Below the pieces are notes generated by a model, which was given only the letters and a program-made list of their open reading frames with translations, did not search any database and was not told the DNA's origin. 64,000 bases of DNA. Source: Sphingobium subterraneum. Its GTDB lineage: Bacteria > Pseudomonadota > Alphaproteobacteria > Sphingomonadales > Sphingomonadaceae. Each line of letters opens with the position of its first letter. Within the stretch, counting starts at the first letter, position 1. The stretch spans positions 620,001 to 684,000 of the forward strand of contig NZ_JACIJP010000001.1 of NCBI RefSeq assembly GCF_014199435.1, written 5' to 3'. Position numbers and translations under genes: made by a program. Shown one piece after another: positions 18,033 to 26,186 of the stretch.

Positions 18033-19374
18033 CCTTAGGTCTGGCTTGCGCTTTGCTTGCACATTGGGGTTTGTCATCCGCGACAATCTGCAGGACAAGT
18101 GCGCTGAGTTTCTTCAATGCCTGCGCTTTCTCGTCGAAATAGGAATAATGGTCATAAACCCCTTCCACCCCGGGGATGACATGCCCGAGCACTCGCTCCG
18201 ATATGTCGCGCGGCACACGGGCGCGGGCCATCAGGGACTTCGCTGTGCGGCGCAGGTCATGAACGACCCAGTGCGGGGTTGGATGACCAAGCGAGGCCGC
18301 CATTTTTTCTTCGAGTGCTGCCTTGCCTTTGCTCAGGCTGTTAAACGGACCATCATAACGGCTGGCGAACACATAGACGTTGTCATTCCGGCGTGGCTGG
18401 GTTTTGATGACATCGATGACCGTTTTGGGCAGTTGCAGGGAGGCCGCATTGCCTTTTTCGCGCGCTTCGGTCCGGATAGCCCAGACGCCGGTCTCGGAAA
18501 TATCCGTCCACTTCATGGTGAGCAGCTTGCTGCGGCGCTGCCCGGTCAGCAACGCGACGCGCGCAAACGCGCCGAATGTTCCCGTCGATTGCGCGGCCAC
18601 CCAGAGCACCCGGATTTCTTCATCATTGAGGATGCGTTTGCGCACCCGCAGCCGAACACTCGAACGTCGCATCCCCCGCACAATCGGCGACACATAATCA
18701 TCTGAACGAGCCGCGTACCAGTTGAAGAGCTTGGACAGCATTGCCAGCACATGGTCCGCCTGCCCCGGGCCATGATCGTCTTCGAGCACATCCATCAGCC
18801 TGGTGACATCGGCCCTTCTGATGGAAATAAACGCCCGATCTCGCCAACGCGGTTTGCCCTCAAAATCAGCAAGAATATAGCGGTCGAATATTCGCTCAAT
18901 CTCGATGGCCGACCGCAGCGGCGCCTCCTTTTTGCGCTTTGGTCCTGCGCCTTCGGCGGTGTCGCTTTCCTTCCTGACATGGCGTTTCAGAAAAAGGCTG
19001 ACGACGGACTGAACTGTAGGCTCATTGTCGCAAGGGGCCTCGCCAATCAACGGTGGAAGCGCAATGGTAGGTTCCGGCATTAGCGGTAGAGTGACTTCCC
19101 GCACCTGTTCCTGCCTTGGATCTTGCCCTTTCGCTATCGCCATTAGCCAGTCGCGCGCGGTTTCGCGAGCGGTCGCCAGATCCATGATATCCGCGTCAGC
19201 CAGGGTGCGGCGGACCGGATTGGGATTTCCGGGAAATCGGGCAAACACGATGAATGTTCTGCTGCCCTTGCTGCTGACGCGCACACCAAGGTGAGGAACA
19301 ACTGTGTCCATGACCTCGTATCGCGATCCTTTTTCTGCGGCTTTCAACGCAGAGATCGTTTTGGGAGTGAGCAT
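17992..19374 (-). CDS. Tyrosine recombinase/integrase (DUF4102-type)
   Basis: The protein has about 460 residues. The N-terminus MLTPKTISALKAAEKGSRYEV is the DUF4102-like arm-binding domain. The catalytic part shows LLTGQRRSKLLTMKW (catalytic Arg), HDLRRTAKSLMARA (HxxR) and LGHVIPGVEGVYDHY (His and nucleophile Tyr). I favour the ATG at 19374 because AGGA lies 8 nt before it; 19383 is the alternative. Integrases of this class commonly use tRNA genes as targets. The only tRNA fragment in the window is 33 kb away at 52128, so the link between the two is inference. Confidence 0.92.
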   Translation of the reverse strand: MLTPKTISALKAAEKGSRYEVMDTVVPHLGVRVSSKGSRTFIVFARFPGNPNPVRRTLADADIMDLATARETARDWLMAIAKGQDPRQEQVREVTLPLMPEPTIALPPLIGEAPCDNEPTVQSVVSLFLKRHVRKESDTAEGAGPKRKKEAPLRSAIEIERIFDRYILADFEGKPRWRDRAFISIRRADVTRLMDVLEDDHGPGQADHVLAMLSKLFNWYAARSDDYVSPIVRGMRRSSVRLRVRKRILNDEEIRVLWVAAQSTGTFGAFARVALLTGQRRSKLLTMKWTDISETGVWAIRTEAREKGNAASLQLPKTVIDVIKTQPRRNDNVYVFASRYDGPFNSLSKGKAALEEKMAASLGHPTPHWVVHDLRRTAKSLMARARVPRDISERVLGHVIPGVEGVYDHYSYFDEKAQALKKLSALVLQIVADDKPQCASKAQARPKATADKRRDQSSSD

Positions 19375-20064
19375 TTTACGCATCCTGTGCGCCTTCGGGT
19401 CTGGAGGGGTAATATCGCCATGCTACTTATGGCCCCCGACCACTCCCTCCTTCTCCCCTGCCAAAATATTCACCTGCATGCAGGGTTAAGCCGTTACCGA
19501 TCAGTTGCATGTCTCAATGCAAAAAAGGATATTGACGCAGCACAACGAAAGCATGCAAGCGAAGGGGCTTACCATTGCCGTATTCGGCAAACGGTTGATC
19601 AGACCGGAAGCGCGGTTAGTCTGGACTGTCGGGATTTGGACACCGAGTTCCTGTGAACTGCTGGTGAGATAGGCGAGTGACATCAAGCCCAGTTTCTTAA
19701 GGATGCAAATGGATGCATCCCATTTGCGAGACCGCCTGTTCCTGCCCATTGATTTCTGTCCGGCAGTTTGTGACGGCTAGGTCGGACAGTCCCGAACGTC
19801 TCCTTTCAGGGAGCAGAATTGCGATAGCCGACGTTCTGAGCAGCCAGCCGACACGTCAACTTCGCGCCCTACTTTGGGCCATTGGGCAAGGCTGCCCGGA
19901 ATCCTGAAAGCCGTCGTTCGGTTACCTCGTCTATTGCGAGTTGAGATATTTACGACCCGGTTTAGCTGCGACCAACAAGACAAAAAATCTGCGAGTCTTA
20001 GACGCCCTCGCTCGTGGGATCGGTGGATCTGTGCCCCGCATTTGCCCGTTGCAATGGGCTTTTC
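19375..20064. other. Intergenic region upstream of the integrase
   Basis: No convincing gene is seen in about 690 bp. Short ORFs on both strands lack ribosome binding sites and recognisable motifs. The region separates the element backbone from the accessory island and should hold the integrase promoter. I saw no tRNA fragment or clear direct repeat in it. Confidence 0.5.
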
Positions 20065-21363
20065 CTAGTCTAGCGCGATCTCGATCTTGTCATAGGGTAG
20101 GTCTGCCGCGAGTTGTTCGGTCGAGTGAAGGTTCGAATTCTCGTCCAGCTCGGCAACCAGCGTGCGGCGCGGCACCTCGGTATGTTTGTCGTCGCTGCCA
20201 TGCTTGCCGTGCTTGGTCGACATGACCGAGGTCAGCCGGTCGGCGGTTTTCTTCCTGTTCTTCTTGCGAAAGCGCTTCCACATGCTGCGCGGTGTGGCGT
20301 TTCGGCTGCCATGATGCCCCACCTTGTAGAGGTCGACATCATCAAGCAGCGGCGCCAGCTCCGACTGAAGGGCATATTGCCAGTTCTCGAGCTGGGCATC
20401 GCCCGGGAACAACAATGTCTTGCTGCCGGCACGCATCAGCAGGATCAGGCTTGTATTGTTCATCTGCGAATCGAGACTTCGCACCAGCCCCAGCATCATC
20501 TCCGCATTGGCATCGTCGATCCGGTGCGCCAGCCAGCGCTGCTCGGTAAGGAGCCTTGAACGCAACACCCGCGGCGCATCGGGGAAGAGCAGAGACCCGT
20601 TACCCGAGCCCGCGGCGTCGCTGAATCGCCTGAGTGCGAACTGCCAGAACTCGTCCTTGTCGCTCGACTTCTGCTTTTTGATGCTGTCGGTCTGGGCGAG
20701 CGTCGGCGGGCCCAGCACGTCGATCTTCACGCCGGGCAGGGTCGCCGACAGATCGAGCGCGCAGCCGTGAAACAGGAACAGCCGTTCCTTCGACATGGAC
20801 TGGAGATTGTCGATCGCTGATCTGTTGGCGATGTTGTCGCCACCGATGAAGGCCAGCTCGCTAGCCAGCCCATGGGGCAGATTCTTCGCTGCCGCGACAT
20901 AATCCTCGGCCTGCTTGGCCATCGCATGCATGCCCTCGAGCGATGCCTTGCGTGCCGCAAACGCCTTGACCGGATCGCCGCCGGCAGGGCCCTCCCAGTC
21001 CACCGGTGCCTCGGGTGCCTCGGTCCAGGGCTGAAGCACGACAGTCGGCTTGAGCCCGGCAATGACATCCCCCGAGCCCGCGCCATTCTTCGTTGCGAAG
21101 CCGCTGATATGGTCGGCGTGGCGATGGGTGGCGACGACAATGTCGAGCCGGTCGCCGTCACGTTCGGTGCATTTGGCCGCAATGTCCTTCGCGACCCCCA
21201 GCATGAAATCGGCCGCGACATTCTCGGGAAGGCCGGTGGTGCCGAAGTCGATCAGGATGTGGCGCCGGCTCGCATCGTCATAGTCGAAGCGCAGCAGGAA
21301 GCAGTCTCCGAAGCCGACCTGATAGGCGAAGATCGTCGCCTTGACGGGTGCAGGATCCGCCAT
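20065..21363 (-). CDS. MBL-fold hydrolase (ComEC/Rec2-like)
   Basis: The 432-residue protein has QVGFGDCFLLRF at the N-terminus, THRHADH at 79-85 (the HxHxDH metal-binding motif) and LLFPGDAQLENW then DLYKVGHHGSRNA. The latter is the second metal site in the style of the ComEC C-terminal domain. There is no membrane segment, so it is a free cytoplasmic hydrolase, perhaps a nuclease or phosphodiesterase. It begins 2 bp after the stop of the thermolysin-like gene and is the last of three co-oriented genes (DUF2235, peptidase, MBL). Stand-alone proteins like this occur in defence islands, but the substrate is not predictable. Confidence 0.82.
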   Translation of the reverse strand: MADPAPVKATIFAYQVGFGDCFLLRFDYDDASRRHILIDFGTTGLPENVAADFMLGVAKDIAAKCTERDGDRLDIVVATHRHADHISGFATKNGAGSGDVIAGLKPTVVLQPWTEAPEAPVDWEGPAGGDPVKAFAARKASLEGMHAMAKQAEDYVAAAKNLPHGLASELAFIGGDNIANRSAIDNLQSMSKERLFLFHGCALDLSATLPGVKIDVLGPPTLAQTDSIKKQKSSDKDEFWQFALRRFSDAAGSGNGSLLFPDAPRVLRSRLLTEQRWLAHRIDDANAEMMLGLVRSLDSQMNNTSLILLMRAGSKTLLFPGDAQLENWQYALQSELAPLLDDVDLYKVGHHGSRNATPRSMWKRFRKKNRKKTADRLTSVMSTKHGKHGSDDKHTEVPRRTLVAELDENSNLHSTEQLAADLPYDKIEIALD

Positions 21364-21365
21364 CG

Positions 21366-23102
21366 TCAGCCTCCCATCCGTTCGAGGTGGCAGAGCGCAA
21401 AGCGCAACCGGTCCTCGCCGCCACCGCCATCGAGCTGTCCGGTCTCGAAGAGATATTGCGCGCGCGCCAACTGGCGGGACCCGTCAAAGATTCGATTGGC
21501 GATATGGTATTTGACCTGACCATATTGGTCGAGTATCACCACACCGCCGCCATAGGCGGTGTAACGGTCTGTCGTCTCCATGCCTTCGGGGCGCTCGGCA
21601 CCGAGCAGCACCTTGAACTCCGACCCGAACAGGTCGTGACGCTGGACATATTGGCAGACCGTCTCGTGGAGCGCGATGCCGTCGGGTCCGACGCGACTCG
21701 CCGGGTCGATCGACAGCACCTCGCTATAGGCGCGCTCGCTGATCCCCAGCGCTTCACGGTTCTCCCACAGGAAGCGAAACAGCTCGTTGCGATCGCGGGT
21801 CAGCGCCGCATAGTTGGAGCGGGCATAGGTCAGCCTCCCGGCATCCGGAAAGCGGGTCCAGCAGCCATCGGCGTCGCAACCCTGGACCGGGGTCTCGATC
21901 CCGTAGGCGGAGAAGGCCGCGCGGATGGTCGAGCGATAGAAGAGCTCGTCCTCGGGCACCAGCTCGCGATCGGCGGTCAGCAGGGCAGCCAGATACTGGC
22001 TGAAATCCATGTCGGTCGGCGGGCAATAGTCGAGAGCACGGATCGATAGGTTGAGCAGCTGCCCCGCCAGCCGGGCACCCTCATCGACCACCGATGCCAG
22101 ATTGTATGTATCTTTCACGAACCGCCCGAGCTGCTCGATGCGCCGCATCCACAGTTTCAGAAAGGCAGTCATCATCGCCGCGACGATCACCTCGCCGCGG
22201 TCATGCTCGTCCTCGGAAGTGCGCATCTCGCGCCCCAGCTCGGGCGTGATCTCGACCGAACGGCGCAGGGCCTTTCGCTCGCCACTGCCCATCGCATCGC
22301 CGACCTCGCGCGCCATGCCGAAGAATATCGATTCCTTGATCGCCTGAACGGTCAGCTTTTCGGCCGAGACCAGCGTGATCTGCTCCTCGCCCGCCTCGAC
22401 CGCACCATCTTCGCCAATTGCCGCTGCGACGACAGGCTTGAGCGAGAAGATGGAGAGTAGTGCTATGATGTCGGCAAAACCCTCATGGAAGGCCGCCTGG
22501 TCGGGACCGGACGGCTCGGTGTAGCGCGTGCGCAGCCCGTCGAGCAGCGCGTGCGTGGTCTCGTGCGCGACAATGTCATGCGAAAGGCTGGTGAAGACCG
22601 GGCTGCCGTCGTCGCGCCGGAAATAGCCGAACATCAGCGCGCGATCGGGCTCGGAATAGAAGGCGTTGGGCTGAGCAAAGGCATGCGGCGCGACGTGGAG
22701 TTGATGCCCGCCCGAGCTCCATCCGACGCGACGGCCGAGCGCCCGCTCGAAGGCGCCCAAGGTACGCATCGTGATCGCATAGGCGTTCTGGGCATGGAAA
22801 TTGGGATCGGCCAGTAGCCGTGTCTGATAGGCCGGATCGAGCAGATCCTCGCCTTCACCCGGCGCGAACGGATCGAGCAGATTGCCCTCGGCGTCCTGAT
22901 AGTCCTGCTGGTCGAGATAGGCCATGCGATCGGTCGCATTGTAATCGACCACCTTTACCCGATAGCCGGTCGGCCCCTTGGCCAGGATCTCGGCAGGCAG
23001 CGACACCTGAGTGAAGGCCATCGGTCCGTCGGGCCCACCAAGACGCAGCCCAGGGTCCTTGGCGACGATCGTCAGCTTGCGGGTCGGGGGTGCCTCGGTC
23101 AT
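21366..23102 (-). CDS. Gluzincin (thermolysin-like) metallopeptidase
   Basis: This is a 578-residue protein with HETTH at 180-184 and HEGFADIIAL at 206-215, supplying the two His and the distal Glu of a thermolysin-type zinc site. There is no signal peptide, which is odd for M4-like peptidases and points to a cytoplasmic target or another export route. The N-terminal 100 residues are a separate beta-rich part. It is flanked by a DUF2235 hydrolase upstream and an MBL protein 2 bp downstream. The three could form an effector set, which is inference. Specificity is unknown. Confidence 0.8.
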   Translation of the reverse strand: MTEAPPTRKLTIVAKDPGLRLGGPDGPMAFTQVSLPAEILAKGPTGYRVKVVDYNATDRMAYLDQQDYQDAEGNLLDPFAPGEGEDLLDPAYQTRLLADPNFHAQNAYAITMRTLGAFERALGRRVGWSSGGHQLHVAPHAFAQPNAFYSEPDRALMFGYFRRDDGSPVFTSLSHDIVAHETTHALLDGLRTRYTEPSGPDQAAFHEGFADIIALLSIFSLKPVVAAAIGEDGAVEAGEEQITLVSAEKLTVQAIKESIFFGMAREVGDAMGSGERKALRRSVEITPELGREMRTSEDEHDRGEVIVAAMMTAFLKLWMRRIEQLGRFVKDTYNLASVVDEGARLAGQLLNLSIRALDYCPPTDMDFSQYLAALLTADRELVPEDELFYRSTIRAAFSAYGIETPVQGCDADGCWTRFPDAGRLTYARSNYAALTRDRNELFRFLWENREALGISERAYSEVLSIDPASRVGPDGIALHETVCQYVQRHDLFGSEFKVLLGAERPEGMETTDRYTAYGGGVVILDQYGQVKYHIANRIFDGSRQLARAQYLFETGQLDGGGGEDRLRFALCHLERMGG

Positions 23103-23222
23103 GCGGTCATTCTCCGGACGGACATCAGCAAGATGTCTTCCGTCGGTAGCGCGGAAGCAAGCGAAGAACAGAGATTCAGGCCGAAACGGACACGATTGTT
23201 GCGAACCCGTTCCAATCCCATG

Positions 23223-24404
23223 TTAGTTCCCTTCGGCATCATCGAAATCGTCGGCGACCGCATAATCAGCAGGCAGATTCACTGGCCGGTATCCACCTTC
23301 CATGCGCTGCACGACGGAGCGATGCAGCCGCGCTCTGGACTCGATCCGGCGAGGTTCGGACAGCGGAAAATAGACCCCCCATCCCTTGCCCGTCTCGGGC
23401 CAGCGCCGCCATTTGACGCGCTTGGGCACAACCTCGAACAGGGGCCAGAAGCTGCTCATCGAGTTGTGAACCGGACCCTGTGCGTCGGGCGCTACATATT
23501 GCACCCGTCCGCCGGCCAACGGCGCGCCCAGCGCCAAATGCTCGAACATCGCCTTGTCGATCAGCAGCCCCTGCGCACGCGCCTCGCGTACCATCCAAGC
23601 CAGCGGAAACTTTGCGACTTGGCTCTCCGCCTCGGGATAGCCGCCGCCGACATCGGAATGATCGCCCGTGAACCAGACTGTCTTGGCATCTTGTGTCGCC
23701 GCATCGTCGCCGAATGGGTCCGGCTTGAACGGCTGCCCCTCGTCCCATTTGTAGAGGCGGAACATGCTGCGCCGCTCGTCGATCGCAGCCGCCTGACGGA
23801 AGGTCCGCACGCCTGGGTTCCGGCGTGTGTAGGGGAGGAAGGAAAGGCCCGGAAAATAGAAGCGGTCGCGACGCGGCACGATCACCGAGGCGACCGTGTC
23901 CCAAACACCAAGGAAATGGATCTCAGCCCGCCGTCCGCCGATCACGCGCTGGAACTGCCACGCGATCTCAAGCGAATTCTCGCTGGCGCTCCGCTTGTAA
24001 GCGGTGAGTGCATAGGAAATGAGATTGAGCTGCTCTGGGCGCAGGATGCCCAGCAAATGCACGAGACCGGCGACCGCACGGGCGGTGTAGGCACCCCGGC
24101 TGAACCCGAACAGGTAGATGCGGTCACCCTCTCGCCATTCGCGGCAGAGAAAGGCATAGGCATCGAGGATGTTGTCATCGAGCCCCCAGCCGGTCGCCAG
24201 CCCGAACAGCGCCGACATCCCCTGTCCCACATGACTCCAGTCCCTGTTCAAACCGATTGTGCCGATCCCGGGATCATAGAAGACGAGCTGACCCCCGCTC
24301 CTGATCGCGATGCGGTAGAGCTTGAGGACATTGGTCAGGTCCTGCTTCACTTCGTTGCTGGTGCCGTCACACAGTAGTACGAGGTTGCGCGGCGAGGTGC
24401 TCAT
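23223..24404 (-). CDS. DUF2235 alpha/beta-hydrolase (Tle1-like phospholipase family)
   Basis: The 393-residue protein begins with NLVLLCDGTSNE and contains YLFGFSRGAYTARAVAG, the GxSxG nucleophile elbow of DUF2235. DHSDVGGGYPEAE provides the likely catalytic Asp. DUF2235 includes the Tle1 phospholipase effectors of type VI secretion, but no T6SS gene is present here. The catalytic residues look intact. The ATG at 24404 overlaps the stop of a 15-codon ORF with a strong ribosome binding site, suggesting translational coupling. It is the first large gene of the DUF2235-peptidase-MBL set. Confidence 0.87.
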   Translation of the reverse strand: MSTSPRNLVLLCDGTSNEVKQDLTNVLKLYRIAIRSGGQLVFYDPGIGTIGLNRDWSHVGQGMSALFGLATGWGLDDNILDAYAFLCREWREGDRIYLFGFSRGAYTARAVAGLVHLLGILRPEQLNLISYALTAYKRSASENSLEIAWQFQRVIGGRRAEIHFLGVWDTVASVIVPRRDRFYFPGLSFLPYTRRNPGVRTFRQAAAIDERRSMFRLYKWDEGQPFKPDPFGDDAATQDAKTVWFTGDHSDVGGGYPEAESQVAKFPLAWMVREARAQGLLIDKAMFEHLALGAPLAGGRVQYVAPDAQGPVHNSMSSFWPLFEVVPKRVKWRRWPETGKGWGVYFPLSEPRRIESRARLHRSVVQRMEGGYRPVNLPADYAVADDFDDAEGN

Positions 24405-24448
24405 CGGTCACTCCCGACGATACGGATCTGGATCATCTTGCTGTTCAT
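24401..24448 (-). CDS. Possible 15-aa leader ORF before DUF2235 gene
   Basis: AAGGAGG, the best Shine-Dalgarno sequence in the neighbourhood, lies 9 nt before an ATG that opens MNSKMIQIRIVGSDR and stops at a TGA overlapping the DUF2235 start (ATGA). It could be a leader peptide or a translational-coupling device, or a false start. The DUF2235 ATG also has its own GGGAG. Confidence 0.3.
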   Translation of the reverse strand: MNSKMIQIRIVGSDR

Positions 24449-24482
24449 GTTTCCATTCCTCCTTGCAACAGGGCGCGAAAGG

Positions 24483-24977
24483 TCACTCCGCCCGATACCG
24501 CCCGAGGCGTGCCGCGACGTCGCGCGCCGACAACCGGCATCGCTTGGCGGCATTGAGCGTGGTCAATCCCGCCGCCAGCAAGGCGAGCGGGCAGCTGCCC
24601 GACTTTTCAAGTTCGTCAAACATCCAGAGAAGTCCGCAGCATTCGATACCGCGGGCAGCAGCCTCATGATGGACAAGATCATCCACCGACAAAACGGCCC
24701 AACGCCGCGCCTCGGCAAGCACCAGACCAAAGGCAGCCGGTACGGAGAGACCGGGCCTCGCGCGCCGCAGCGCGAGCCCGGTCGACATTTCACTGCTCTC
24801 CAGTGGCTCGACGCGAAGCCCGAGGTCGAGCAGCGCGGGTCCGCCCGCGGACGCAAGCTCGTTCGCATAAAGAATGTCGGGCACGGCAAGGGAGCAAGGC
24901 AGTGCAAAGGCTGCGCTGACGAGATCCGCGCGCTCCAGATCTATCAGGACAGAGGAATCCGTGACCAGGAGGTTCAT
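24483..24977 (-). CDS. PIN-like (DUF3368-type) protein
   Basis: Starting at 24977 the 164-residue protein reads MNLLVTDSSVLIDLERADL, a PIN first strand with 'TDSSVLIDL' as in DUF3368 PIN-like toxins. VPAAFGLVLAEARRWAVLS follows at the place of the second acidic cluster. Its ATG overlaps the TGA of the HTH-ImmA/IrrE gene, so the two are one operon. Pairs of a PIN-like gene and an HTH-M78 gene are known as toxin-antitoxin-like modules. The tail after residue 130 is helical and Cys-containing. An RNase role is inferred from the fold alone. Confidence 0.7.
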   Translation of the reverse strand: MNLLVTDSSVLIDLERADLVSAAFALPCSLAVPDILYANELASAGGPALLDLGLRVEPLESSEMSTGLALRRARPGLSVPAAFGLVLAEARRWAVLSVDDLVHHEAAARGIECCGLLWMFDELEKSGSCPLALLAAGLTTLNAAKRCRLSARDVAARLGRYRAE

Positions 24978-26065
24978 GGCGAGGGCTGATCCTCCCATGG
25001 CCCGGCCATCGCGCGATCGAGCTCGCGAACGCTCATCCCCAGCGCTTCGGCAGCGCGCGATTCCGACATCGCCCCCTCCTCGACCGCGCGAAAGCAGAGT
25101 CTACGCAGGCGTGTCGCGCTCTCTCGGGCGACGGGAAGAGGCTCCTCGTAAGGCGGCGACCGCCACCCTTGCCGCTCGAATTCGTCGTACAACCGGCGCA
25201 TCACCGGCTGACCGAAGATGCCCAGATCCTTACAGCGATAGGCAAGCGCCTGAACCGACGCGCCGACCACCGGTTTGAGCGCGAACAGCTCTCCGAGGCT
25301 GACCCTGGTTCGATGGCGGCCTATCTCGCGCCAGATAATTTCCGCGGGCATCAGCAGAGCGCCCGCGAACCGATGCGCCGCCTTCTCGACCTCGGCCTCG
25401 CTCAGGCGCTTGTGGGGTTCGAAGACGGCATGGGCAAGCTCATGGGCAAGGGTGAAGCGCTGACGTTCGCCATGATGCGACGCATTCACGACAATCACCG
25501 GCAAGGTACTGCCATCGGCGCGGCGGACATGCGCGGTCATGCCGTCGATCGAATCCGCCAGCGGCTCGCAGATCACCTTCATGCCGCGCGCTTCGAGCAG
25601 CTCGACGAGGTTGGTGATGGGATCCCTGCCGAGATGCCAGGCTTCCCGGACCTGCGACGCCGCTGCGTCCGCCTCTACGATCTCGTTGATCGGATAGGGC
25701 GCGCTGTCGGGGCGGTCCCAGGTCGCACTGTCAAGCCCGAGCGCCTCTTCCACCGCCAGATAATGTTCAAGCCGGTGCAGCACCTTGGCCTGGACCTGCG
25801 CTTCCTCGCGCTTGCCCGCGCTCGGCTTCTTGCGGAAGTCCACGGCCTCGAGCGCGACCCTGTCCTGGCTCAGCAGATAGTCGATCGAGACATCCAACGC
25901 AGCGGAGAGCGCGAGCAGCACGGCCGACCCCGGCATCGACTCGTCACGCTCGTACTTTCCGATCGCCTGTGCCGTCACAAGCTCGTTCATGGCTGCAGAA
26001 AGGTCGCGCAACGACATGCCGGATGCCGTGCGGGCGAGCTTTAGCCGCGTTCCAATCATTTTCAT
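24974..26065 (-). CDS. XRE regulator fused to ImmA/IrrE (M78) metallopeptidase
   Basis: The protein has 363 residues. Residues 6-65 are an XRE helix-turn-helix (RTASGMSLRDLSAAMNEL then QAIGKYERDE). FTLAHELAHAVF at about 204-215 is the HExxH zinc site of M78 peptidases, which cleave repressors or antitoxins in response to a signal. It is divergent from the CBASS operon, with a long palindrome in the shared intergenic DNA. Published CBASS loci have separate CapH (HTH) and CapP (peptidase) regulators; here both parts are in one chain. Alternatively it is the antitoxin for the overlapping PIN gene only. Confidence 0.85.
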   Translation of the reverse strand: MKMIGTRLKLARTASGMSLRDLSAAMNELVTAQAIGKYERDESMPGSAVLLALSAALDVSIDYLLSQDRVALEAVDFRKKPSAGKREEAQVQAKVLHRLEHYLAVEEALGLDSATWDRPDSAPYPINEIVEADAAASQVREAWHLGRDPITNLVELLEARGMKVICEPLADSIDGMTAHVRRADGSTLPVIVVNASHHGERQRFTLAHELAHAVFEPHKRLSEAEVEKAAHRFAGALLMPAEIIWREIGRHRTRVSLGELFALKPVVGASVQALAYRCKDLGIFGQPVMRRLYDEFERQGWRSPPYEEPLPVARESATRLRRLCFRAVEEGAMSESRAAEALGMSVRELDRAMAGPWEDQPSP

Positions 26066-26081
26066 ATTCCCTGCCCTTGCA

Positions 26082-26118
26082 GTTTACAAAACATCGTCTA
26101 TATTCTGTTTTTGTAAAC
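26082..26118. promoter_or_regulatory. Palindromic operator between HTH-M78 gene and CBASS operon
   Basis: GTTTACAAAACA and TGTTTTTGTAAAC are near-perfect inverted arms separated by 12 bp, in the 121-bp gap between the divergent starts at 26065 and 26187. TTGTAA (26111-26116), inside the right arm, and TATAGT (26132-26137) could be the -35 and -10 boxes of the CBASS promoter with a short 15-bp spacer. Binding there would block RNA polymerase. The adjacent XRE protein is the obvious ligand, which is inference. Confidence 0.6.
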
Positions 26119-26186
26119 CGATACCGCTTGCTATAGTTCCGAAGTCTGGGCGGTGCAACAGGAATAATCAAAGGGATTCTCGCACC

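Noticed and set aside
23223..24404. Type VI secretion effector
   Set aside because: DUF2235 includes Tle1 effectors, but there is no VgrG, PAAR, Hcp or immunity gene here, so a secreted role is not supported.
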